From contig NZ_VFJE01000050.1 in the NCBI RefSeq assembly GCF_006385255.1, positions 186,001 to 250,000 of the forward strand: DNA of 64,000 bases. Reading direction: 5' to 3'. The notes beneath the pieces are model-generated. The model searched no databases. It was given only the letters and a program-made list of their open reading frames with translations, and was not told the DNA's origin. Origin of the DNA: Flavobacterium microcysteis (GTDB lineage: Bacteria > Bacteroidota > Bacteroidia > Flavobacteriales > Flavobacteriaceae). Made by a program: the position numbers and the translations under genes. Below are positions 43,466 to 52,128 of this stretch, in pieces. Each line of letters opens with the position of its first letter. Within the stretch, counting starts at the first letter, position 1.

Positions 43466-44007
43466 TTTGCTGCTGTATAATTTCCGTTTCCAGCCTGGGC
43501 TTCTATTTTTTCTTTTAAAATCATTTTTGCGCGTGCAAGATTAGATTTTGTGGTTCCGGTTGTGATATCTAGCATTTCGGCAATTTCTTTATGCGAATAG
43601 CCGTCCATTACATATAGGTTAAAAACCAACCGGTATCTGTCGGGCAGTTCCTGTATAATTTTCATTAAAAACTCGAGCGTCACATTCTCATCGTCAATCT
43701 CGACTTCTGCTTCGTCAGGAATAGTATCGTTGACGATTTCAAAAACAGAATTTCCTCTATACTTCTGCAGGACATTATTTACCATTATCCTTTTTGCCCA
43801 GCCTTCAAATGATCCTTTGAAATTGAACTGACCTATCTTATTAAAAATAATAAGAAATCCGTCCTGAAGATTATCTTCGGCTTCGGCATAATTCCGCGAA
43901 TACTTCAAGCAAACACTGAACAATTTAGGTGATAATAGCTTATATAATTGTTCTTGAGCTTTGGTATCATGATCTCTGCAACCGTATATGAGTTGTTCTA
44001 AACTCAA
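43462..44007 (-). CDS. ECF-type RNA polymerase sigma factor
   Basis: A 181-residue sigma-70 family factor. Region 2 spans about 20-90 (NYAEAEDNLQDGFLIIFNKI, then GSFEGWAKRIMVNNVLQKYR), and region 4 about 115-165 with the helix-turn-helix YSHKEIAEMLDITTGTTKSNL. Region 3 is missing, as expected for ECF sigmas. It overlaps the downstream membrane protein gene by 4 bases (ATGA), a classic sigma/anti-sigma coupling. The C-terminal tail is short and alanine-rich. Confidence 0.95.
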   Translation of the reverse strand: MSLEQLIYGCRDHDTKAQEQLYKLLSPKLFSVCLKYSRNYAEAEDNLQDGFLIIFNKIGQFNFKGSFEGWAKRIMVNNVLQKYRGNSVFEIVNDTIPDEAEVEIDDENVTLEFLMKIIQELPDRYRLVFNLYVMDGYSHKEIAEMLDITTGTTKSNLARAKMILKEKIEAQAGNGNYTAAK

Positions 44008-44030
44008 AGTTTTTCTTTATAAATTAAAAA

Positions 44031-44459
44031 TTATTGTCGAACTACCGGTACTTCATATTCTAGGAAAGTATTTTGTCCATACTCGTCTTTTCCTTTATAA
44101 AACTTAAAGACAAAGGAGCTTTCTCCTGTGGCCATAAAATCAAATGTAGCTTCTACGGGCTCTTCATTTAAAGGGGTACAATTATTGGCATTGATAACGC
44201 CAGTCTGTACTGCTATTGTTCTGACATTTAAATTTTTTTCATAATAAAATCCCTCAAAGAAATGACAGCTAGTAGGTCTTTTATAATATACTTTTATGGT
44301 ATAAGTTCTTCCTAACACAAAACTTTCGGGAAACACGGCACTTTCAGTAGGGATCAGTTCAAAATGGTAACTAACAGTATTATCGTCGTTTAGCTCGCAA
44401 GAGCTAAATGTGGTGATGGTAATAACTGCTAAAAATAAAATCGAAATTAACTTTTTCAT
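44031..44459 (-). CDS. Small lipoprotein upstream of the ECF sigma gene
   Basis: A 142-residue lipoprotein (lipobox FSSC, Cys21). The mature part looks like a single beta-sandwich (YTIKVYYKRPTSCHFFEGFY, with later hydrophobic strands). Two further cysteines could form a disulfide. I do not recognise a family. It lies 23 bases upstream of the sigma gene on the same strand, so it may belong to the same envelope-response operon, though a promoter between them cannot be excluded. Confidence 0.75.
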   Translation of the reverse strand: MKKLISILFLAVITITTFSSCELNDDNTVSYHFELIPTESAVFPESFVLGRTYTIKVYYKRPTSCHFFEGFYYEKNLNVRTIAVQTGVINANNCTPLNEEPVEATFDFMATGESSFVFKFYKGKDEYGQNTFLEYEVPVVRQ

Positions 44460-44524
44460 TTTTTGTATTCTGTTTATGCTTTATTGTTTAGATGTACCTA
44501 TTTGATAAAGGTTGCGTTAGGATA

Positions 44525-44556
44525 TAAAAAAACCCGAAAATTTTCGGGTTTTTTTA
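44525..44556 (-). terminator. Terminator after recA
   Basis: A perfect 20-base palindrome (AACCCGAAAA joined to TTTTCGGGTT) flanked by A- and T-runs, 1-2 bases beyond the recA stop on the minus strand. It also insulates the ECF operon promoter region. Confidence 0.9.
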
Positions 44557-44557
44557 A

Positions 44558-45562
44558 TTAAGCGTTATTTTCTTTAATCAGCGTTTTGATTTTAAGTTCT
44601 AATTCTTCCGCTAATTCAGGATTGTCTTTAATCAAGGATTTGACAGCATCTCTACCTTGTCCAAGTTTGGTGTCGCCATAGCTAAACCATGAACCTGACT
44701 TTTTCACGACTTCAAATTCTACGGCCAAATCAAGGATTTCTCCTGTTTTTGAAACACCTTCACCATACATGATGTCAAATTCTGCTGTTTTGAATGGAGG
44801 TGCAACCTTGTTCTTTACAACTTTAACTTTCGTTCTGTTACCGATTACGTTTTCGCCTTCTTTAATTTGAGAAGATCTACGGATATCCAATCGGACAGAT
44901 GCGTAGAATTTAAGGGCATTACCACCCGTTGTTGTTTCCGGATTTCCGAACATAACTCCGATTTTTTCACGAAGCTGGTTGATAAAGAAAACAGTACAAT
45001 TTGTTTTGCTGATTGTTCCTGTCAGTTTTCTCAATGCTTGTGACATTAATCGGGCATGAAGACCCATTTTTGAATCACCCATTTCGCCTTCAATCTCACT
45101 TTTTGGAGTCAATGCGGCAACGGAGTCAATTACAACAATATCAATAGCACCAGAACGAATCAGGTTTTCTGCAATTTCTAAAGCCTGCTCACCATTGTCA
45201 GGTTGCGAAATAATCAGGTTTTCAATATCGACACCTAGTTTTTCTGCATAATTTCTGTCAAAAGCATGTTCCGCATCAATAAAAGCAGCAATACCGCCTG
45301 CTTTTTGAGCCTCGGCAATAGCATGCAATGTCAGGGTCGTCTTACCAGAAGATTCTGGGCCATAAATTTCAATGATTCTTCCTTTAGGATATCCATTAAC
45401 TCCAAGAGCTAAGTCCAATCCTAAAGATCCCGAAGGAATCGTTTCTACCTCCTCAACTGCCTGATCACCAAGCTTCATTACGGTACCTTTTCCGTAAGTT
45501 TTATCTAATTTGTCAAGCGTTAACTGTAACGCTTTTAATTTGGCTTCTTTCTCTGAACTCAT
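44558..45562 (-). CDS. recA: Recombinase RecA
   Basis: A 334-residue RecA with Walker [10 protein letters not shown] near 65-73, Walker B IVVIDS near 140, and the DNA-binding loop region LMSQALRKL. It forms filaments on single-stranded DNA for homologous recombination and repair. I start at the ATG at 45562; a GTG eight codons earlier lies about 10 bases from the -7 box and would sit at the predicted transcription start. I see no LexA-type SOS box, consistent with other Bacteroidota lacking canonical LexA control, though this was not searched. Confidence 0.98.
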   Translation of the reverse strand: MSSEKEAKLKALQLTLDKLDKTYGKGTVMKLGDQAVEEVETIPSGSLGLDLALGVNGYPKGRIIEIYGPESSGKTTLTLHAIAEAQKAGGIAAFIDAEHAFDRNYAEKLGVDIENLIISQPDNGEQALEIAENLIRSGAIDIVVIDSVAALTPKSEIEGEMGDSKMGLHARLMSQALRKLTGTISKTNCTVFFINQLREKIGVMFGNPETTTGGNALKFYASVRLDIRRSSQIKEGENVIGNRTKVKVVKNKVAPPFKTAEFDIMYGEGVSKTGEILDLAVEFEVVKKSGSWFSYGDTKLGQGRDAVKSLIKDNPELAEELELKIKTLIKENNA

Positions 45563-45596
45563 TTTTCTTACATTTATAATTGGCACTTATTTTTCG

Positions 45597-45626
45597 TAAA
45601 AATAGTTCTTTTTTTCTACGTGGCAA
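45597..45626 (-). promoter_or_regulatory. recA: recA promoter, -33 and -7 elements at ideal spacing
   Basis: On the minus strand TTG (45624-45626) is separated by exactly 19 bases from TATTTTTA (45597-45604), one mismatch from TAnnTTTG. This fits the Bacteroidota sigma-ABfr promoter form. Confidence 0.65.
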
Positions 45627-45686
45627 GTGTTATTTTTTGTTAGAAATTTGCTGTTTTTTGATTAAAATAAACAAAAATATAATTAG

Positions 45687-45694
45687 TACTTTTG
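45687..45694 (+). promoter_or_regulatory. Putative -7 box for the acyltransferase-desaturase operon
   Basis: TACTTTTG is an exact TAnnTTTG match, 19 bases before the ATG at 45713. It is followed by CG rather than CA. Confidence 0.5.
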
Positions 45695-45712
45695 CGTGGA
45701 ATTATAACAATT

Positions 45713-46447
45713 ATGGAGAAGCTAATTTCGTATCCGATTTCGGTTATTTATTATCTGGTTTTCGGGCTTATTTTGGTGATTTTTCATCCAATCCAATGGC
45801 TGTGTTTTAATCTTTTCGGATATCAGGCGCATAAAAAAAGTGTCGATTATCTGAATTTTTGCCTACTAAGATCAACCCATCTTTTGGGTACAACCTATAA
45901 AATAGAAGGCAGGGAATTAGTACCTAAAGGAGTTCCGGTAATTTTTGTTGCCAATCACCAAAGCATGTATGATATCATTGCGATAATCTGGTTTTTCAGA
46001 AAGTCGCATCCGAAATTTGTGAGCAAGAAAGAATTGGGTAAAGGAATTCCAAGTGTTTCGTATAATTTAAGACATGGAGGCTCTGTGTTGATTGACAGGA
46101 AAGATCCAAAACAAGCACTGCCAGTAATCAAAGGCCTTGGAGAATATATTGAAAAAAACAAAAGGGCTGCTGTAATTTTTCCGGAAGGAACAAGAAGCAA
46201 AACCGGAAAACCGAAAGAATTTGCACAAACGGGATTAAAAATTCTATGTAAAAATTCACCTTCGGCAGTAGTAGTTCCTATAAGCATAAACAATTCTTGG
46301 AAAATTGTTAAATATGGCTTTTTTCCTGTAGGTTTAGGAAATCGCCTTACCTTTACTGCTCATAAGCCAATTGCCGTGGCTGAGGTTCCTTTTGATGAAT
46401 TAATGAGAGAGACGGAAAAGGCAGTTGTTGATGGAATAAAAAATTAA
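45713..46447 (+). CDS. 1-acyl-sn-glycerol-3-phosphate acyltransferase
   Basis: A 244-residue PlsC family enzyme. It has an N-terminal membrane helix (about 8-30), the catalytic box ANHQSMYDI, VSKKELGKG, VLIDRKDPKQAL and FPEGTRSKTGKPKEF, all standard. It adds the second acyl chain to make phosphatidic acid. Compared with the copy at 40894 it is closer to canonical PlsC because FPEGTRS is intact. It is 4 bases upstream of an acyl-ACP desaturase, a pairing fitting for making unsaturated phospholipids. Confidence 0.93.
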   Translation: MEKLISYPISVIYYLVFGLILVIFHPIQWLCFNLFGYQAHKKSVDYLNFCLLRSTHLLGTTYKIEGRELVPKGVPVIFVANHQSMYDIIAIIWFFRKSHPKFVSKKELGKGIPSVSYNLRHGGSVLIDRKDPKQALPVIKGLGEYIEKNKRAAVIFPEGTRSKTGKPKEFAQTGLKILCKNSPSAVVVPISINNSWKIVKYGFFPVGLGNRLTFTAHKPIAVAEVPFDELMRETEKAVVDGIKN

Positions 46448-46450
46448 AAT

Positions 46451-47446
46451 ATGTCTGTAAAAAACATTCGTCTAGAAGTAATGCAGTTTCTAGAGAAAAA
46501 TATTGATGCATTTGTTGACCAGTATTTGATTCCGGTGGAGAATATATGGCAGCCTTCTGACCTATTGCCTGATTCCCGAAGCGAAACTTTTTTTGAAGAC
46601 GTAAAAGAATTAAGAGAAATAGCAAAAGAACTACCGTATGATTTTTGGGTAGTTTTAGTAGGCGACACCATTACTGAAGAAGCACTTCCAACCTATGAAT
46701 CCTGGTTGATGGATGTGGAAGGTATAAATCAGATTGACGAAGGCGGTAACGGCTGGTCAAAATGGGTAAGAAGCTGGACCGGTGAAGAAAACCGTCATGG
46801 AGATTTGCTAAACAAATACTTATACCTTTCCGGACGTGTGAATATGCGCGAAATTGAAATGACAACGCAGCATTTGATTAATGACGGATTTGATATCGGT
46901 ACAGGAAGAGATCCTTATAAAAACTTCGTTTATACCAGCTTTCAGGAATTAGCGACCTATGTTTCGCACAATAGGGTTTCACAAATAGCCAAAAAGTTTG
47001 GAGATAAAAAGCTTTCTAAATTATGTAAGCTGATAGCCGGTGATGAAATGCGTCACCATCATGCCTACTCTGAATTTGTACATAGAATTTTTCAGGTAGA
47101 TCCAAGCGAAATGATGCTGGCTTTCCAATACATGATGAAACAAAAAATAGTCATGCCGGCCCATTTTTTAAGAGAATCAGGAGAAAAGATAAGTACGGCT
47201 TTTGAACTTTTTTCAGATTCGGCACAAAGAATTGGCGTATATACGGCAACCGATTATATTGACATCATGCAAAAGCTGATTGACAAATGGGATATCAGCA
47301 AGATTACAGGATTGACAGATGAAGCAGAAAAAGCCAGAGATTACCTAATGAAGCTTCCGGCAAGAATGGCGAAGATTTCAGAACGATTGGTCATTCCTGC
47401 AGAATCACATATTTTTAAATGGGTAGAACCTGCAACATTAAGATAA
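46451..47446 (+). CDS. Acyl-ACP desaturase (diiron, soluble)
   Basis: A 331-residue enzyme of the plant-type stearoyl-ACP desaturase family, which introduces a double bond in acyl-ACP using oxygen and a diiron centre. The iron ligands lie in WTGEENRHGDLL near residues 113-124 and AGDEMRHHHAY near 196-206, the two EENRHG/DExRHH boxes. Helical content and length agree with the family. It is co-transcribed with the acyltransferase upstream (4-base gap), coupling desaturation to phospholipid assembly. The electron donor is not encoded here. Confidence 0.93.
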   Translation: MSVKNIRLEVMQFLEKNIDAFVDQYLIPVENIWQPSDLLPDSRSETFFEDVKELREIAKELPYDFWVVLVGDTITEEALPTYESWLMDVEGINQIDEGGNGWSKWVRSWTGEENRHGDLLNKYLYLSGRVNMREIEMTTQHLINDGFDIGTGRDPYKNFVYTSFQELATYVSHNRVSQIAKKFGDKKLSKLCKLIAGDEMRHHHAYSEFVHRIFQVDPSEMMLAFQYMMKQKIVMPAHFLRESGEKISTAFELFSDSAQRIGVYTATDYIDIMQKLIDKWDISKITGLTDEAEKARDYLMKLPARMAKISERLVIPAESHIFKWVEPATLR

Positions 47447-47453
47447 TAAACCA

Positions 47454-47485
47454 AATCCTTTCTTCACAGAGAGGATTTTTTTTCT
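47454..47485 (+). terminator. Terminator after the desaturase gene
   Basis: A 10-base stem AATCCTTTCT with AGAGAGGATT (one G-U wobble) around TCAC, followed by eight or more T residues. Confidence 0.8.
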
Positions 47486-47494
47486 CATAGTACT

Positions 47495-48145
47495 ATGGAC
47501 AACATAATAATAGAAAAGACAATTGCTTTTGTAAAAGAAAAGCTTAAGGACGCCGAAGGTGGTCATGATTGGTTCCACATCGAAAGAGTGTATAACAATG
47601 CCATGAATATAGCCGAACATGAAAACTGCAATACTACAATCGTTGCTTTGGGAGCCTTGCTGCATGACATTGCCGACAGCAAATTTCATGGCGGAGATGA
47701 AACGATAGGGCCTAAATTGGCTTGGGAGTTTTTAGAATCTCAGAACGTACCGGAAGAAACAATTATTCATGTAGTAAACATCATTGAAAATATTTCTTTT
47801 AAGGGTGGCAATTTCGAACGTAAATTTTCCTCAACTGAATTAGACGTTGTACAGGATGCAGACCGTTTAGATGCTATTGGAGCGATAGGAATTGCAAGAG
47901 CATTTAATTACGGCGGATTTAAAAACAGGGCGCTGTATGATCCGAACATTGCGCCTAATATGAATATGAGCAAGGAAGAATATAAAAGTGCCGTTTCGCC
48001 TACGATTAACCATTTTTACGAAAAACTCTTATTGCTAAAAGACAGAATGAATACACAATCAGGGAAACGAATAGCTGAAGAAAGGCATGCCTATATGGAG
48101 AAATTCCTCGAGCAGTTTTTTGCGGAATGTGAAGGAAAGAGATAA
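47495..48145 (+). CDS. HD superfamily phosphohydrolase
   Basis: A 216-residue HD-domain protein. Metal ligands are visible in HDWFHIERV (His28), ALLHDIAD (His57-Asp58) and a distal QDADRLDAIGAIG (Asp). The layout matches the YedJ/YpgQ-like group of single-domain HD hydrolases, some of which act on nucleotides. The substrate cannot be told from sequence. It lies between two terminators, so it is transcribed alone. Confidence 0.92.
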   Translation: MDNIIIEKTIAFVKEKLKDAEGGHDWFHIERVYNNAMNIAEHENCNTTIVALGALLHDIADSKFHGGDETIGPKLAWEFLESQNVPEETIIHVVNIIENISFKGGNFERKFSSTELDVVQDADRLDAIGAIGIARAFNYGGFKNRALYDPNIAPNMNMSKEEYKSAVSPTINHFYEKLLLLKDRMNTQSGKRIAEERHAYMEKFLEQFFAECEGKR

Positions 48146-48176
48146 AAAAAGCCGGAATTTAATTCCGGCTTTTTTG
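48144..48176. terminator. Bidirectional terminator
   Basis: Arms AAAAGCCGGAATT and AATTCCGGCTTTT nearly meet, with A- and T-runs, between convergent genes at 48145 and 48179. Confidence 0.92.
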
Positions 48177-48178
48177 TT

Positions 48179-48961
48179 TTATTTCCCTGTAAAAGAAGGT
48201 TTCCTTTTTTCTAAGAAAGCACCTGTGCCTTCTTTAAAATCTTCCGTTCCAAAAGCATCGCCAAAGTTTTTAATTTCTACAGCATAGCCATCCACTCCGT
48301 CTTTAAAGTTGGCATTGATAGATTCAATTGCTTTTCCGATAGCTACCGGTGAGTTTTTCATGATTTTTTGTGCAATGTTATTTGCCAATTCCAGCAATTC
48401 CGATTGCGGAACAACATGGTTTACCAATCCTGCTGTTTTAGCTTCTTCAGCTGTCAGCATTCCGGCAGTCATGATTAATTCCATAGCTTTTCCTTTTCCT
48501 ACCAGTTGAGGTAGTCTTTGAGTACCGCCATAGCCTGGAATTACACCCAAAGAAACTTCCGGAAGTCCCATTTTAGCATTGTCAGAAGCAATCCTGAAGT
48601 GGCATGACATAGCCAGTTCCAATCCGCCACCCAAAGCAAATCCGTTTACGGCAGCAATAACTGGAGTTTTTAGATTTTCTACGAAATCAAATAAAGTAGC
48701 TTGTCCTTTTGCTGCCAGTTCAGCACCTTGTGTAACTGAAAAATTAGCAAATTCAGAAATGTCGGCACCGGCTACAAAAGCTTTGTCGCCGCTTCCTGTT
48801 AATAGGATTACGCGAATAGAATGGTCTTTGTCGAATGCGTCAAATGCTGAATGAAGTTCTTCAATAGTAGCCTTGTTTAAAGCATTTAATTTTGTCGGTC
48901 TGTTAATGGTTATTGTAGCAATGCCATTTTCAGAAGCTGCCAGAATATTTTCGTAATTCAT
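48179..48961 (-). CDS. Enoyl-CoA hydratase/isomerase family protein
   Basis: A 260-residue crotonase-fold enzyme. The oxyanion-hole segment GDKAFVAGADISEF near 58-71 and the catalytic glutamates in ALGGGLELAMSCH and GLPEVSLGVIPGYGGT near 110 and 130 are both present, so true hydratase activity is likely. It would hydrate enoyl-CoA in fatty acid degradation. It lies 29 bases downstream of the sensor kinase gene on the same strand, so it may be read through from the heme-side operon. Confidence 0.94.
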   Translation of the reverse strand: MNYENILAASENGIATITINRPTKLNALNKATIEELHSAFDAFDKDHSIRVILLTGSGDKAFVAGADISEFANFSVTQGAELAAKGQATLFDFVENLKTPVIAAVNGFALGGGLELAMSCHFRIASDNAKMGLPEVSLGVIPGYGGTQRLPQLVGKGKAMELIMTAGMLTAEEAKTAGLVNHVVPQSELLELANNIAQKIMKNSPVAIGKAIESINANFKDGVDGYAVEIKNFGDAFGTEDFKEGTGAFLEKRKPSFTGK

Positions 48962-48990
48962 GATCTATAAATTTATGGTTGTTTTGTTTT

Positions 48991-50463
48991 TTACATTTTG
49001 ATTATTGGAAGGAACACATTAAAAATGGTTCCTTTTCCGGATGCAGTTTCAAAAGTAATAGTTCCGTTATAATTTTCAATAATATTTTTGATGATTCCCA
49101 GTCCTAATCCCATGCCGCTATTTTTTGTAGTAAACTTAGGTTCAAAAATCCTGTTAAGGTTGTCTGTTTCTATTCCGGTTCCGTTGTCTTGAACGCTAAT
49201 TAAAACTTGTTCTCCTTCTTTTTTGACCGAAACAATTACTGATTTTTTTGCCTGATGTTCCGGAATAGCCTGAATAGCATTCTTGACCAGGTTTGTTACA
49301 ATACGGATAAGCTGAGTACGATCCATAATAGTAATGACTTCCTTCTCATCGCTTCGGAATTCGATATAATCTTCATTGAAAATATCCAATGTAAGCTGTA
49401 CGACATCAACCACATTCAGTGTTTCGTTTTGCTGGGCAGGCATAGAAGCAAAATTTGAGAATGCTGAAGCTACAGAACTCATCGTGTCGATTTGCTGAAT
49501 GAGCGTATTGGAATAATCCGACATTTTTTGCTTTACTTCCGGATCATTCGGATCAAATTTTCTTTGGAAACTTTGCACTGTTAAGCGCATAGGCGTCAAA
49601 GGATTTTTGATTTCGTGTGCAACTTGTTTTGCCATTTCGCGCCATGCCTGTTCTCTTTCGCTTTGCGCTAATTTCGAGGCACTCTCTTCAAGTTCTTCAA
49701 CCATGGAGTTGTAGGCATGAACCAGTAGGGCAATTTCCTTACTGCTTTCTTCAAGTTCAATCTTTTCGTTTTTCTGATTGAATCGGGTTTCTGTAATTTT
49801 ATCCGTAATCGATTTTAAAAACTTGGTAATGTAACTCGATAGGAAATAAGCCAGAATAAAAGCTACAATCAACATGATGGAATATACCTGTCCAAGGCTG
49901 ATAAGGAAATTCCGAAGCTCTCTTTCGTAAAACCCGTCATCCGGAATATAAGGAAGGTTCAAAATTCCTAAAGGTTTGAACTTGGTATCCTTGATTTGCG
50001 TATAGGAAGAACGGAATTTTTTACCATCAATACTTTGGACATCTACATATCGTTTGTCCATAGACGACTGTACCAATTTCAATATATAATTTGGAATTGG
50101 AGGCAAAATGGTATCCACCGTAAACGAAGCCTTAGAAGATTTAAGAAGTTTTCCGTCCAGGCTGTAAATGTTTATCGCCAAACTATGGATGTCGGCCAAC
50201 TTGTAAATCTCATCTTTGAAAATAAGCGGCAGGTTTTCCGTAGTCAGCGGATAAGTTGTTGTGTTCAGTATATAATTGATGTGTTCTTTGACTGCTGTTT
50301 CCCTACGTTCTAAACGTTCTTCGTGATATTCTTTGGCAGCGGTCTTGAATTGGTAAACGGAAAGTGAAGCCATCAAAATTGACGAAATCAGAGTCAGGAA
50401 AATCATCGAAAGGAAGATTCTGACACGGAGTGATAGGCGTTTTATTTTGATAGGTTTCAGCAT
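48991..50463 (-). CDS. NtrY-like sensor histidine kinase
   Basis: A 490-residue membrane kinase. Two transmembrane helices (about 12-35 and 188-210) bracket a periplasmic sensor domain of ~150 residues. A HAMP-like linker follows, then a dimerisation helix with the phospho-acceptor in VAHEIKNPLTPMRL and an ATPase domain with NLVKNAIQAIP (N), DNGTGIE (G1) and SGMGLGLGI (G2). No response regulator is adjacent. Its ATG overlaps the hemJ stop by one base (TAATG), which ties it to heme synthesis genes; the sensed signal is unknown. Confidence 0.92.
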   Translation of the reverse strand: MLKPIKIKRLSLRVRIFLSMIFLTLISSILMASLSVYQFKTAAKEYHEERLERRETAVKEHINYILNTTTYPLTTENLPLIFKDEIYKLADIHSLAINIYSLDGKLLKSSKASFTVDTILPPIPNYILKLVQSSMDKRYVDVQSIDGKKFRSSYTQIKDTKFKPLGILNLPYIPDDGFYERELRNFLISLGQVYSIMLIVAFILAYFLSSYITKFLKSITDKITETRFNQKNEKIELEESSKEIALLVHAYNSMVEELEESASKLAQSEREQAWREMAKQVAHEIKNPLTPMRLTVQSFQRKFDPNDPEVKQKMSDYSNTLIQQIDTMSSVASAFSNFASMPAQQNETLNVVDVVQLTLDIFNEDYIEFRSDEKEVITIMDRTQLIRIVTNLVKNAIQAIPEHQAKKSVIVSVKKEGEQVLISVQDNGTGIETDNLNRIFEPKFTTKNSGMGLGLGIIKNIIENYNGTITFETASGKGTIFNVFLPIIKM

Positions 50464-51020
50464 TAAGACTGGTTTCTTTCCCTGATTCTTTTATAAAATT
50501 TGAAGCCGAGCATAATCAGTACAGAGAACAGGAAAATCCCAACTACTCCATAAATCCAATTGACGGCATTTTTCAAAATTACCAAAAAAACTACTGCAAA
50601 AAGTATGATTGTGGCACCTTCATTCCAAAGACGCATAAAATTGGAAGTATGCTTTATCTCGTCATTTTGCAACTGTTTAAATATCTGATGGCATTTCAAA
50701 TGGTACAAATACAAAGCAAAAACAAAGCCAAGTTTGACATGCATCCAGGATTGTTGCAGCCAAAAATTTCCTTGTGGCGTAAAAAATAACATCCAAAATG
50801 CAAAAATACTGGCTAATACTGCCGACGGCCAGGTGATGATATACCACAGGCGGTAGGTCATGATTTTATATTGTTTTTGCAGGATTTCTTTTTCAGGAGA
50901 TTCTTTCTGTGAAGCTTCTATTTGGTAGACAAACAAGCGAACAATATAAAATAATCCCGCAAACCAGGTAATCACAAAAATCAGGTGTAGGGATTTTAGG
51001 TAGTCGTAATAGTTTTCCAT
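50463..51020 (-). CDS. hemJ: CopD/HemJ-family membrane protein, likely protoporphyrinogen IX oxidase
   Basis: A 185-residue protein with about five transmembrane helices. The heme-binding-type histidines are in YLKSLHLIFVITWFAGLFY (His12) and WMHVKLGFVFALYLYHLKCH near residues 92-111, matching HemJ. HemJ converts protoporphyrinogen to protoporphyrin IX, the step just before ferrochelatase. hemH lies 40 bases upstream in the same operon. No hemG or hemY is in the window, so HemJ likely fills that step. Confidence 0.87.
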   Translation of the reverse strand: MENYYDYLKSLHLIFVITWFAGLFYIVRLFVYQIEASQKESPEKEILQKQYKIMTYRLWYIITWPSAVLASIFAFWMLFFTPQGNFWLQQSWMHVKLGFVFALYLYHLKCHQIFKQLQNDEIKHTSNFMRLWNEGATIILFAVVFLVILKNAVNWIYGVVGIFLFSVLIMLGFKFYKRIRERNQS

Positions 51021-51060
51021 CGATAGTCAAAAATGTAAAAAGTTATCAGATAGCTGCTTT

Positions 51061-52083
51061 TTATGAAGCCCACTCTTTAATCCAATTGCTTACGGTTTCT
51101 ACCCAATTGTCATCATCATTCAGACATGGGATGGCCAAAAATTCTTCTCCACCGTTTTCTACAAAATCTTCATTGGCACGCATTGCAATTTCTTCCAAAG
51201 TTTCCAAACAGTCGGTTACAAAGGCAGGTGTTACCACGGCAATCTTTTTGATTCCTTTGGCAGGCATATTGTTGATTTCAACATCAGTGTAAGGCTCAAG
51301 CCATTTGTCGCCCGCTAAACGCGATTGGAAAGTCACACAATATTTGTCTTTTGGAAGATTCAATTGTTCCACGACCAGTCTTGTGGTTTCATAACAATGC
51401 GTCCTGTAGCAGAATTCGGCAGCAGGAGTTCCAGGCTGGCAACACATTACATTAGTTGTAAATTTTTTGTGTGATTTGGTCTTGTCGGTTTTTCTGACGT
51501 GTCTTTCCGGAATCCCGTGATATGAAAAGACCAATTGGTCATAATCGCCAAAATCTTCCAGAGACTTTTTAATAGAATCAGCCAGGTTTTTGATATATTC
51601 CGGCTTGTTGTAAAAAGCAGGAACATCAGTGAATTTCATATGCGGAAATTTCTTCTTTCTGATTTCTTCAGCCAAGACTAAAATAGTCAGTGTTGAAGCC
51701 ATTGCATATTGAGGATATAACGGAAAAAGCAATACTTCGGTAACGCCTTGTTCGTGGAGTTCCTGAAGTCCTTTTTCTATTGTCATTTCACCATATCGCA
51801 TAGCTAAGGCAACTGGAACAGTTGCTTTTGCCTGTACTTTTTTATGCATTCTTTCAGACAGTACCATTAGTGGAGAACCTTCCTTCCACCATATTTTTTT
51901 ATAAGCGTGGGCTGATTCTTCAGGACGCTTTCTTAAAATAATCCCACGAACTAAGAAAGCTCTTAATAGATAAGGTACATCGATAACGTACTTGTCCATT
52001 AAAAATTCATCAAGATAGGGTTTTACGTCTTTGGGTTCAGGACTTTTTGGAGAGCCAAGGTTTACTAATAATACGCCTTTCAT
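51061..52083 (-). CDS. hemH: Ferrochelatase
   Basis: A 340-residue enzyme inserting Fe2+ into protoporphyrin IX. Recognisable are LVNLGSPKSPEPKDV at the start, FSYHGIPERHVRKTD near residue 190 carrying the metal-binding His, and the C-terminal VVTPAFVTDCLETLEEIA with the second catalytic Glu. It lies between the AraC gene and hemJ on the minus strand, forming the left arm of the heme divergon. Confidence 0.96.
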   Translation of the reverse strand: MKGVLLVNLGSPKSPEPKDVKPYLDEFLMDKYVIDVPYLLRAFLVRGIILRKRPEESAHAYKKIWWKEGSPLMVLSERMHKKVQAKATVPVALAMRYGEMTIEKGLQELHEQGVTEVLLFPLYPQYAMASTLTILVLAEEIRKKKFPHMKFTDVPAFYNKPEYIKNLADSIKKSLEDFGDYDQLVFSYHGIPERHVRKTDKTKSHKKFTTNVMCCQPGTPAAEFCYRTHCYETTRLVVEQLNLPKDKYCVTFQSRLAGDKWLEPYTDVEINNMPAKGIKKIAVVTPAFVTDCLETLEEIAMRANEDFVENGGEEFLAIPCLNDDDNWVETVSNWIKEWAS

Positions 52084-52128
52084 TTGTTTGTTTTTATTCC
52101 TTATTAGGGGTTACGGATTGCGATTTGT

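Noticed and set aside
42481-43544. Long open frames opposite the low-complexity part of the envelope-spanning gene
   Set aside because: They come from the repetitive codon composition of that gene, have low-complexity translations and no start or operon support.
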